NCBI GenBank assembly: GCA_949949035.1
Contig: CATLHJ010000004.1
Location: 1-64,000 of the forward strand
Direction: 5' to 3'
Source: an uncultured Clostridia bacterium
Lineage (GTDB): Bacteria > Bacillota > Clostridia > Christensenellales > UBA1242
DNA: 64,000 nt
Below are positions 10,100 through 19,910 of the stretch, in pieces. The notes beneath the pieces were generated by a model. The model searched no databases, was not told the DNA's origin, and saw only the letters and a list, made by a program, of their open reading frames with translations. Position numbers and translations under genes: made by a program. The first letter of the stretch is position 1; each line of letters begins with the position of its first letter.

Positions 10100-11455
10100 T
10101 TATCCTACCATAATTTTTGCGTCTGGATACTGAATTTCTTCGCTGGCGTCGCCAGTCTTCCCCGTCATCGCTACCGTTAAAGTAATAGCCCCTACGCGGC
10201 CAATAAACATCAAGATGATAAGCACCAACTTACTGGCCCAACCAGCAGTTGCCACCAAGCCGATGCTTAATCCCGCCGTAGACAGGGCCGCAATCGTATC
10301 AAACAACACGGTGGTAAGTGGTACACAATCGCCTTCAAAAATACAGATTAAAAAAGTACCTACTGCTATTAATAAAATTGCCGTCCAAACTACCCGCATG
10401 CACTTGCGGACAATTTTGATTGAAATGCGTTTCTTGGCAAAGATAACGTCACCGTTATGACGCGTTGGTCGGAACATAGCTAACAATAAACAAAACAAAG
10501 TGGTCAGTTTAATACCGCCCGCCATTGACGCCGATCCACCCCCGATAAACATTAAAATACAAGTTAACGCCAGGCTGCCGTTAGTGGCTTGGGCACAATC
10601 AATAGAAAAAAATCCTGCGGTACGTGGCGTTACACTCATAAAGCAAGCATTCAAGATTTTGCCGCCGACACTCATGTTTCCCAAGGTGGCAGGATTATTC
10701 CATTCCAACAAGGCAAAACTTACCGCACCGAATAATAATAATATTCCCATCATCCACAGTGTAACTTTGGCGTGTAAAGTCATTTTGCGGTGCTTGAATT
10801 TACCACCGATTTCAAATAGAACAGTAAATCCCGTACTACCAACAATAATAAGCAACATAATCGGTAATAACACCAACGCGTTTTGTGCCAAACCGGTTAA
10901 ACTGACATTAGGGTTAATTGCCGTACCCAGTACATCAAAGCCAGCATTACAAAACGCTGACACTGCTAAAAATAATGCTTTGAAAAATCCTTCTCCCCCT
11001 CCGAACAGATTTACCATAGATGGTAATAACGCGATAAAACCAATCAATTCCGTAACAAAAACTAAGATCACTACGTTACGAATCATTTTAACTACACCCT
11101 GCACCTTGTCTTGATTCAATGCTTCCTGAATAGCTTTGCGATCGGAGTAACTAATTTTTTTACCGATTAGTAAGAATACTAAACTGGTGATGGTAACAAA
11201 CCCCAAACCGCCAATTTGAATTAGTAACAAAACTACAATTTGCCCGAATAACGAAAATTGCACCGCGACGTCAACCACACTTAAACCGGTTACACATACT
11301 GTACTGGTAGCGGTAAATAAACTGTCAATGAAGGGAAACCATTGGCCATTTTGGTTAGCGATGGGTAAACACAATAAAAAAGTTCCCAAAGAAATAACCA
11401 AAATAAAACCTAAAACAATTTTGGTGGCAGCATTAAGCTTTCTCCGCTTCGGCAT
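10100..11455 (-). CDS. trkH: Potassium uptake protein TrkH/KtrB
   Basis: TrkH family TM protein; start at MPKRRKLNAA (ATG 11455), with TTGAGT-17-TATAAT 7 nt upstream; longer ORF start overlaps the neighbouring gene. Confidence 0.9.
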   Translation of the reverse strand: MPKRRKLNAATKIVLGFILVISLGTFLLCLPIANQNGQWFPFIDSLFTATSTVCVTGLSVVDVAVQFSLFGQIVVLLLIQIGGLGFVTITSLVFLLIGKKISYSDRKAIQEALNQDKVQGVVKMIRNVVILVFVTELIGFIALLPSMVNLFGGGEGFFKALFLAVSAFCNAGFDVLGTAINPNVSLTGLAQNALVLLPIMLLIIVGSTGFTVLFEIGGKFKHRKMTLHAKVTLWMMGILLLFGAVSFALLEWNNPATLGNMSVGGKILNACFMSVTPRTAGFFSIDCAQATNGSLALTCILMFIGGGSASMAGGIKLTTLFCLLLAMFRPTRHNGDVIFAKKRISIKIVRKCMRVVWTAILLIAVGTFLICIFEGDCVPLTTVLFDTIAALSTAGLSIGLVATAGWASKLVLIILMFIGRVGAITLTVAMTGKTGDASEEIQYPDAKIMVG

Positions 11456-11487
11456 AGACAATATTATACCACCGGCGTGGGTTACAC

Positions 11488-12027
11488 TCAACACTTTAAT
11501 GCCAATAAATATTTGTTCAAATAAAGTTGGTAGACAATCGCCATAATCGCATTTTTTAATAACAACTTTGATTGCGTTAACGGCCCCCCAATATAACTCA
11601 ATTTGGGTTGATTTTGAAAAACGTAGCATAACACATTCTCTAATTCGGCGCAAAAGTAATCATAAGCCACCGCTAATTCGTATTCGTCTTTTTGGATTGC
11701 GAACATTTCGGTAATGTCTTTAAGCGACACTACATTTTTGATAATTGTGATGTAAATCAAATAGGCAATTTGCTGGCGTGTATAGGTCTTTTGTTGCGGA
11801 TTGGCAATAATCTTTTGTTTTACGTAATTACTGACCATGGTTTGTGTTAAAGTGAATTCCTTACCCAAGGGAAGCAAAACTTGGTTGACATATTTAACCG
11901 TTTGTTCTAAAAATAACCCCATGTCCGGTAATTCGTGAAAACGCGGCAAATGATAATTTACAAACATTTTACTTAAATCTGGTCTTTGCATACTGTTTAA
12001 CCTAACACAAAAAATACATTTTGGCAA
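11488..12027 (-). CDS. DUF1836-like protein
   Basis: LPRFHELPDMGLFLEQTVKYVNQVL...LTQTMVSNYVKQK resembles DUF1836; real start probably an internal Met. Confidence 0.65.
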   Translation of the reverse strand: MPKCIFCVRLNSMQRPDLSKMFVNYHLPRFHELPDMGLFLEQTVKYVNQVLLPLGKEFTLTQTMVSNYVKQKIIANPQQKTYTRQQIAYLIYITIIKNVVSLKDITEMFAIQKDEYELAVAYDYFCAELENVLCYVFQNQPKLSYIGGPLTQSKLLLKNAIMAIVYQLYLNKYLLALKC

Positions 12028-12114
12028 ACTTAATTAAAGTTTATTAAAAACCTTTGACAAGTTTTTTAATAACCGCTATAACAATCTCATACCATTATTA
12101 AAAAGGAGTAAAAT

Positions 12115-12984
12115 ATGTCCATCAAAATTTTGGTTGATTCCGCCAGTGATATTGACGCCACAGAAGCCCAGTTTTTAGGGATTGAAATGATACCAATGGA
12201 AATTAACTTTGGTACCGAACAGTATATGGATGGAGTTAACTTAACGCACCAACAATTTTTTGAAAAGTTGATTGAAACTGACGTAATTCCAACCACCAGT
12301 CAAATTAACCAATACCGCTTTACTGAAGTTTTTACCAAACTGACCGCGAACGGCAACCAAGTCCTGTGTATCACCATGTCCGCAAAATTAAGTGGCACTT
12401 TCCATTGTGCAGTTGACGCGGCCAAAGCCTTTCCCGACCAAGTAGCCGTTGTTGACAGCGAAAACGTGACGATTGGGGAACGTATTTTGGTCGAGTACGC
12501 CCGCCAATTGCTTGAAAAGGGATTAACCTTAACCGAACTGGTTACAGAGTTAGACACCGCCAAACATCGTATCCAATTAGTGGCCTTGTTAGATACTTTG
12601 AAATATTTACGCAAAGGCGGTCGCATCTCCGCCGTTACTGCCATAGCAGGTGGACTACTAAATATCAAACCCGTTGTTGCTATCGTTAACGGCGAAGTTA
12701 AAATGGCGGGTAAGGCTGTAGGTTCAAAGAATGGTAATAATTTATTGGTGCAACTGATTAACAAAAAAGGTGGCGTCGATTTTACTTTACCCTACGCCAC
12801 TGCGTATTCAGGACTTAATGATACGCGTCTGCGTAAATACATTGTCGACAGTGCCGCACTGTGGCAAGACCACACCGACAATCTACCCGTCCACATGATT
12901 GGTTGTACCATTGGCACCCATGCGGGTCCAGAAGCCATTGCCGTCGCCTTTTTCAGCCGTGACCATAAGGAAACAACCAAATGA
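12115..12984 (+). CDS. DegV family fatty-acid-binding protein
   Basis: DSASDID..., TSQINQYRFTEVF, RKGGRISA; SD aaaggag upstream. Confidence 0.92.
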   Translation: MSIKILVDSASDIDATEAQFLGIEMIPMEINFGTEQYMDGVNLTHQQFFEKLIETDVIPTTSQINQYRFTEVFTKLTANGNQVLCITMSAKLSGTFHCAVDAAKAFPDQVAVVDSENVTIGERILVEYARQLLEKGLTLTELVTELDTAKHRIQLVALLDTLKYLRKGGRISAVTAIAGGLLNIKPVVAIVNGEVKMAGKAVGSKNGNNLLVQLINKKGGVDFTLPYATAYSGLNDTRLRKYIVDSAALWQDHTDNLPVHMIGCTIGTHAGPEAIAVAFFSRDHKETTK

Positions 12985-13640
12985 TTAACAACAAATTAGC
13001 GCGGATTATTTTTCTCACAACTTATTGCGTCTTGGGTTTAATCGGCTTTATGGGCACCTTGGGTTACTTTAATGGTGAATTTAACAACAATTTTTATGTC
13101 TATTACACTAATTTAAGTAACTATATCTGTTGGGTAATGATGATTATTACTTTGGTATTAAGTATTAAAAATTACCATCGTCAAGATTCGCCTTTATCGG
13201 TCGCCCCACTTTTTAAATTCCTGTGCGTAATTATGATTATGGTTACTTGTTTGGTTTACAATATTTTGTTAGCCAAAGATTACGGCGTTAGCGAATATTT
13301 CTTATCATTATCCAATTTGTTAAACCATTTAATTTTACCAGTCATGTTTATTGTCGATTGGGTGTTGTTTTACCAACACGGACATACCCGTTGGTACTAT
13401 CCGCTGCTGTGTGTAATTATGCCATTAGTTTATGTTATCTATATCGTGATTCGTGCCGTCATCATCGGTAGCAACACTAACGCTTTATTGTACCCGTATT
13501 TCTTTTTAGACATTAACACATTAGGTGTAAGTGGTTTCATGCTTTGGTTAATGATCCTGATTGCTATCTTTATAGCCATTGGTTATGTGCTATACTTGTG
13601 CGACAACCTTAAACGTTGGCGAAAACCCACCCGACACTAA
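12981..13640 (+). CDS. Pr6Pr-like six-TM membrane protein
   Basis: YYTNLSNYICWVMM motif, multi-TM; overlaps degV stop. Confidence 0.6.
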   Translation: MINNKLARIIFLTTYCVLGLIGFMGTLGYFNGEFNNNFYVYYTNLSNYICWVMMIITLVLSIKNYHRQDSPLSVAPLFKFLCVIMIMVTCLVYNILLAKDYGVSEYFLSLSNLLNHLILPVMFIVDWVLFYQHGHTRWYYPLLCVIMPLVYVIYIVIRAVIIGSNTNALLYPYFFLDINTLGVSGFMLWLMILIAIFIAIGYVLYLCDNLKRWRKPTRH

Positions 13641-13645
13641 CTTGC

Positions 13646-15333
<1,688 letters not shown>

Positions 15334-15340
15334 ATATTGT

Positions 15341-15369
15341 ATTATATCGCAAATTCACGATAACTACAA
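15341..15369 (-). promoter_or_regulatory. Promoter TTGTAG-17-TATAAT, 7 nt before ATG 15333
   Basis: Complement of ctacaa 15364-15369 and attata 15341-15346. Confidence 0.7.
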
Positions 15370-15405
15370 ACAGTTTTATTATAGTTAATCATTACAATAA
15401 TAATC

Positions 15406-15435
15406 TTGACAGACACCAGTAATTCAGCATATAAT
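15406..15435 (+). promoter_or_regulatory. Promoter of tRNA-fMet: TTGACA-18-TATAAT
   Basis: TTGACA 15406-15411, TATAAT 15430-15435. Confidence 0.8.
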
Positions 15436-15443
15436 AGGGTTAT

Positions 15444-15520
15444 CGCGGGGTAGAGCAGTCCGGCAGCTCGTTGGGCTCATAACCCAAAGGTCACTGGTTC
15501 AAATCCAGTCCCCGCAACCA
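15444..15520 (+). tRNA. Initiator tRNA-fMet(CAT)
   Basis: CGCGGGG...TTGGGCTCATAACCCAA...CCCCGCAACCA: C1/A72 mismatch and three G-C pairs in anticodon stem, encoded CCA. Confidence 0.95.
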
Positions 15521-15528
15521 AAAATAAA

Positions 15529-15554
15529 GAAGCCACTCCCCTGTGGCTTTTTTC
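15529..15554 (+). terminator. Rho-independent terminator after tRNA-fMet
   Basis: agccac-tcccct-gtggct followed by T-run. Confidence 0.8.
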
Positions 15555-15574
15555 TTACCCATAACATGTCGTAC

Positions 15575-16387
15575 TTACAAGGTCTGGTGCAAATGTTGCA
15601 AAGCGTAAAAAATGTATTGCTGAGCCACACCTGCGTATTGACCATGCAGAATCACGGCTTGTTCGTCAAGCGTTAATTGGGTAATTGCCTTTTTCAACCA
15701 AGTATCAATCGGTGCCACTTCTAAACGATGAAAAGCAAACAACATAATGCACGCCGCAACCTTGGGTCCCACCCCCGCCATTGCCAACAACGCCTTGTTC
15801 AATGCGTCAGTTGACAAAGTTTGCAAAACCGTAAAATCCATTTGCCCCAGTTGTTGCACCGCTTTCATTAAGTATTGATCGCGATAACCACAGCCCAATG
15901 CTCGCCAATCCGCCACCGTAATGGTTGCCAGTTGAGTCAAAGTAGGGAACGCATAACCATGCCCGGCAATTTGTGTACCATAAGACTCACAAAGGGCATT
16001 TAACGTCTTGGTAAAGCGTTTAATGTTATTATTCGCCGAAATAATAAACGAGATGACCATTTCCACCCAATCGCCCTGTAAAATACGAATACCGCCGCCT
16101 ACCTCCATGACTTTTTGCAATTTAGGGAACGCCAAAGCATTTTTAATAATTCGGTAGTCAGTAGTCAAATCAAAGTAACGATAGAAATAAGCGGCGTCGT
16201 CACATTTAATAATAACTTTGTCAGGGAAAATTCGCAATTCTGCCCAATGGGCCGCTGACCAAACTGTAAACCCAGTGTTGGTGGTTTGGTAGCGAAAAAC
16301 TTGACCGCTGTGCATGATGGCGTAAGCATCGAACTGACTTAAATCGTAAACTTCAATTTGGTGTGGGTTAATTATTTGTGCAATCAT
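15575..16387 (-). CDS. 8-oxoguanine DNA glycosylase / DNA-3-methyladenine glycosylase (HhH-GPD, OGG-like)
   Basis: SGQVFRY N-terminal motif; FIISANNNIKRFTKTLNALCESYG; GVGPKVAACIMLFAFHRLEVAPIDTW HhH-GPD. Confidence 0.9.
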   Translation of the reverse strand: MIAQIINPHQIEVYDLSQFDAYAIMHSGQVFRYQTTNTGFTVWSAAHWAELRIFPDKVIIKCDDAAYFYRYFDLTTDYRIIKNALAFPKLQKVMEVGGGIRILQGDWVEMVISFIISANNNIKRFTKTLNALCESYGTQIAGHGYAFPTLTQLATITVADWRALGCGYRDQYLMKAVQQLGQMDFTVLQTLSTDALNKALLAMAGVGPKVAACIMLFAFHRLEVAPIDTWLKKAITQLTLDEQAVILHGQYAGVAQQYIFYALQHLHQTL

Positions 16388-17343
16388 TTTCGTTCTTCGG
16401 TTACGGGTTTAATAATCTCGGTACGCTTATCGGGGAACGCTTGGTAAAATTCGATAACATCGTTAATGAATTGACGGGCTGCGGATTGGTACCAGAAACC
16501 GTCGGCTCTACCCCAAAATGACCAAATTTGATTTTGACAAATAAAATCATCAAGGTCCGCAAAATTGAGCCAGTTAATAACTTTTAAGAATACCGATAAC
16601 ATTTTACCATCTTCCGTAAAATACATTTCGTTGGGTACGTTATACAACAGACATTCGACAAAGTAACCACGTACTCCCCTGATATTCATATCTTCACGCA
16701 AGCTAATGGCTACCAAATTTTTGAATAAACGCACCATGCGTTTGAAGTTACCCTGCGTGATTTCGTCTTTCAAGTTACCATTAGCGGCGTGTAAATTAGT
16801 AAACATCAAGTAATGTTCATCCAAAGTTTTATCGTAAACCAATTTACCACGTAGACTGGCACCATCGGAGGTAAAATACTTATATTTGAAACATGGCAAA
16901 ATATCAATCGTATGTTGCAATTCGGCCAATGGTGGAATCAAAATGTTAGTTACCCCGACAGTGACCTTTTGCTTGATCAATTTTTGGATTTCGGCGACCA
17001 AGGCGTCCTTGAAATGCTTAACGTCAAAATAATATTCAAAATTGACGAAGAAATCGTCCCGCATTACAAAGTCGGTTGCTGTCATTTGGTCATAATCATA
17101 TTCTTTGGTTTTGGCCAACTCCACCACAACTTCCATTTTAGTTTGAAATTTAGTATTGGTCTTACACGCATAACTGCCTTGTAAATAGATTAAAACATCT
17201 TGCGGAGTAAAATACGGTGCCGTAACCGCCGCATTCGCCACTGCTTGTTGTAAAACTTTTTCGATAAATTCATAATCGGCTTTAACCGATCTAGAGACCA
17301 CTTCTTCCGTTGCGTTATTTACGAATTCTTCACAAAACCCCAA
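16384..17343 (-). CDS. Nucleotidyltransferase-fold protein (OAS/CD-NTase-like), active site possibly degenerate
   Basis: LIYLQGSYACKTNTKFQTKMEVVVEL resembles GS-x(n)-[DE]h[DE]h, then TIDILPCF; second acidic residue is V. Confidence 0.5.
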   Translation of the reverse strand: MGFCEEFVNNATEEVVSRSVKADYEFIEKVLQQAVANAAVTAPYFTPQDVLIYLQGSYACKTNTKFQTKMEVVVELAKTKEYDYDQMTATDFVMRDDFFVNFEYYFDVKHFKDALVAEIQKLIKQKVTVGVTNILIPPLAELQHTIDILPCFKYKYFTSDGASLRGKLVYDKTLDEHYLMFTNLHAANGNLKDEITQGNFKRMVRLFKNLVAISLREDMNIRGVRGYFVECLLYNVPNEMYFTEDGKMLSVFLKVINWLNFADLDDFICQNQIWSFWGRADGFWYQSAARQFINDVIEFYQAFPDKRTEIIKPVTEERK

Positions 17344-17375
17344 AGTAATTTTCCCCCGCTTTTAGCGTAACAAAA

Positions 17376-18101
17376 TTATTGCCAGTTGTCTAGCGAGAAA
17401 ATATTTTGGATTATCGCTGTGTTTAAGACTGACAAGAAATTATTTCGCTGATTGATGTCAGCAAAAACCACTTCAAATAACGCCAAAATGTTTTGGTTTC
17501 CGATGTATATTATGGCGGACAGCAGGGGAATATTTTCCGTGCTGTTCATTGCTTGTAAATCGTCGACCAAACTACGCAACTGCTGATAACTGTCGGTCAA
17601 GGTCATAATCGCATCGTTTACTTGTTCCCCAGCAAGCGCTGCCGTACGCGTGGTTACTAATTGTTGATGGATAGTTTCCAGTAAGGCCAACATTTGGTTG
17701 GCAGGAGCGGCAATCTCCTGTTTAATGCGAAAACGTTGGCCAACAATCTGGTGAACATTGGTAACTACATTATCCGGTAACGTAGCATTTTGCACAAAGG
17801 CTTCGGCTTCCTCGACACTGTCATAAACACCTAACACCCACGACCACTGTTCTTTTTCCGCCCGTGCAAAAACGCCGTAACCATTGTCACTGTGACCATA
17901 GGCTGCCTTATATGCGTCCATTTTGGTGGTAAAACCCGGAACAGTCACCGCCCAGACGGTTACTTCGGGTGTAGTAATATTGTCTTTCGTTTCGGTTAAG
18001 TCGCTAAACCGAAACCCGCGCACAAAAAGAGTAATTATGCCGGCCGTTATTGCCACCACCAAGATAATAACTAATGGCCAAAAAAACCGCGGCTTACGCA
18101 T
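17376..18101 (-). CDS. Single-TM protein with SPOR-like extracytoplasmic region
   Basis: N-terminal TM (FFWPLVIILVVAITAGIITLFV); GYGVFARAEKEQWSWVLGVYDSVEEAEAFVQN resembles SPOR spacing. Confidence 0.45.
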   Translation of the reverse strand: MRKPRFFWPLVIILVVAITAGIITLFVRGFRFSDLTETKDNITTPEVTVWAVTVPGFTTKMDAYKAAYGHSDNGYGVFARAEKEQWSWVLGVYDSVEEAEAFVQNATLPDNVVTNVHQIVGQRFRIKQEIAAPANQMLALLETIHQQLVTTRTAALAGEQVNDAIMTLTDSYQQLRSLVDDLQAMNSTENIPLLSAIIYIGNQNILALFEVVFADINQRNNFLSVLNTAIIQNIFSLDNWQ

Positions 18102-18154
18102 AAACCGCTTACGTTTATACTTATAAAAATCATAAATATCGTCGATAACAATAC

Positions 18155-19411
18155 TTATTCGGTATAAGTGAATAAATGCCCGGCAATTTCAATTGTGTCG
18201 CCATCGCGCAAACCGATGGTTCGCAGTTGTTCAATGACGCCATGTTTAACCAGTTGGCGCTGAAAGTAATTATTACTTTCGGTATCTTCCAAGACTACAC
18301 CCCGAATTAAGTTTTCAATAAAGGGTCCCGTTACCGAATATTCACCATTGCCACCCGCTACGGCAAATTGGTTCTTGTCAATTTTTTGTTCCAAAATAGT
18401 TTCTGGCAATAACGGTTCGGGTTTAGGTATAGTTTGCAGTACTTGGCAGCAACGCTGCAATAACGCTTCAATCCCCGTATGGTTTAAGGCGGAAATTTGC
18501 CAAACTTCGGTATTCTTACCAATTTTTTGCCTAAAGTTTTCAATTTGTTCGGGTGTCGCGCTGTCAATTTTATTTAGGACAACAATTTGTTGTTTCTTTT
18601 CTAGGTCGGCGTGATAATTTTTTAATTCCCGATTGATAACCAAATAATCGTTATACGGGTCGCGACCATCGGCGGCAGAAATGTCAACCATGTGCAACAG
18701 CAGGCGCGTACGCGAAATATGTTTCAAAAAGTCAGTACCCAGTCCTACTCCGTCACTAGCCCCCTCAATTAAACCCGGTATGTCGGCAAACAATAAATTT
18801 TGGTCATATATTTTAACCACTCCAATATTCGGGTATAAAGTAGTAAATTGATAATTAGCGATTTTTGGTTTAGCACGACTGATAATTGACAGTAAAGTAC
18901 TTTTACCAACATTAGGATACCCGATAATACCAATATCAGCAATACAGTTCAATTCCAAACGCACTTGATAGGGTTTAGTTTTTACTCCGGTTTTGGCAAA
19001 GTTCGGAGTTTGTCGTGAGGCGGTAGCAAAATGTGCATTACCAAAACCACCCGCACCACCTTTCAACGCCAAGTACTCTTGACCAACCCGTGTAATGTCG
19101 CACAACAATTTACCATCCTTGTCCATAATTTTAGTGCCCAATGGTACCTCGATACGCAGGTCCTTCCCATTGGTTCCCGTTTTATTACCACCCGAGCCAT
19201 TCGCACCATTTTCGGCTTTGAACTTTTGGTTATAATGGAAGGATACCAAATTATCAATGTTAGTTGTGCCAACGAAAATTACATTACCGCCATGTCCACC
19301 ATCGCCCCCGTTTGGACCACCAAACATGGTTAAAGTATCGCGATAAAAGGTAGCAACGCCCGCCCCGCCGGAGCCAGCCTGAATCGTAATTTCAACACTG
19401 TCTAAAAACAT
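18155..19411 (-). CDS. obgE: GTPase ObgE
   Basis: MFLDSVEITIQAGSGGAGVATFYRD... Obg fold, GYPNVGKSTLLS; start set to ATG 19411 (TATAAT 6 nt upstream); 155-aa track extension is spurious. Confidence 0.95.
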   Translation of the reverse strand: MFLDSVEITIQAGSGGAGVATFYRDTLTMFGGPNGGDGGHGGNVIFVGTTNIDNLVSFHYNQKFKAENGANGSGGNKTGTNGKDLRIEVPLGTKIMDKDGKLLCDITRVGQEYLALKGGAGGFGNAHFATASRQTPNFAKTGVKTKPYQVRLELNCIADIGIIGYPNVGKSTLLSIISRAKPKIANYQFTTLYPNIGVVKIYDQNLLFADIPGLIEGASDGVGLGTDFLKHISRTRLLLHMVDISAADGRDPYNDYLVINRELKNYHADLEKKQQIVVLNKIDSATPEQIENFRQKIGKNTEVWQISALNHTGIEALLQRCCQVLQTIPKPEPLLPETILEQKIDKNQFAVAGGNGEYSVTGPFIENLIRGVVLEDTESNNYFQRQLVKHGVIEQLRTIGLRDGDTIEIAGHLFTYTE

Positions 19412-19445
19412 TAACACATTATAACCAATTTTCATATAAAAGTAT

Positions 19446-19658
19446 ATGAATTTTAATCGCGAAACTTTGGAACAACTGTCCAAACTTAACGACGATGAAT
19501 TAACCGCCGAATTATCCAAGCAAATCAAAATAAAAAAAGAAAATGGCACCTTGGGAGAATTAGAGAAAATGTTACGCGTAATTACTCCTTTTTTAAGCAA
19601 CGAACAAAAAAGCCGCTTGGCTAAAATCATCAAAGACGCCCAAGAAGAAAACCGATAA
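19446..19658 (+). CDS. Small charged hypothetical protein
   Basis: Coherent ORF divergent from obgE; overlapping minus-strand Obg extension is implausible. Confidence 0.6.
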   Translation: MNFNRETLEQLSKLNDDELTAELSKQIKIKKENGTLGELEKMLRVITPFLSNEQKSRLAKIIKDAQEENR

Positions 19659-19667
19659 GGAGAGCAA

Positions 19668-19910
19668 ATGGCGGACGATACCTTAAATAACATTTTAAAT
19701 CTATTGCAAGGCAGCAGCACTAGCAACAATACCAATAACAACAACAATAATAACGATATACAGACCATGCTGTTGAAATTTTTATTATCAGGTGGATTAA
19801 ATAACATTTTTGCCAATAAACCCGCCGCGCCCGCACCTGCGCCCGAACCGGATCCTACTCCACCACCACCGCGTACCATCAATTTAGAAAACTATCAACG
19901 GTTAGATTGA
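19668..19910 (+). CDS. Small low-complexity (poly-Asn, Pro-rich) hypothetical protein
   Basis: SD aaggagag before ATG; SNNTNNNNNNND ... PAAPAPAPEPDPTPPPP. Confidence 0.6.
   Translation: MADDTLNNILNLLQGSSTSNNTNNNNNNNDIQTMLLKFLLSGGLNNIFANKPAAPAPAPEPDPTPPPPRTINLENYQRLD

Noticed and set aside
10500-11114. 204-aa plus ORF opposite trkH
   Set aside because: Antisense shadow ORF; no SD or coding-type features.
16384-17343. CBASS defence operon around the CD-NTase-like gene
   Set aside because: Neighbours are a DNA glycosylase and a SPOR-like protein; no effector or Cap2/Cap3-type gene, and the acidic motif looks altered.
19412-19882. 155-aa N-terminal extension of ObgE in the ORF track (poly-Leu/Gly)
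   Set aside because: Antisense to two better small ORFs; the Obg fold and a TATAAT-6-ATG promoter place the start at 19411.
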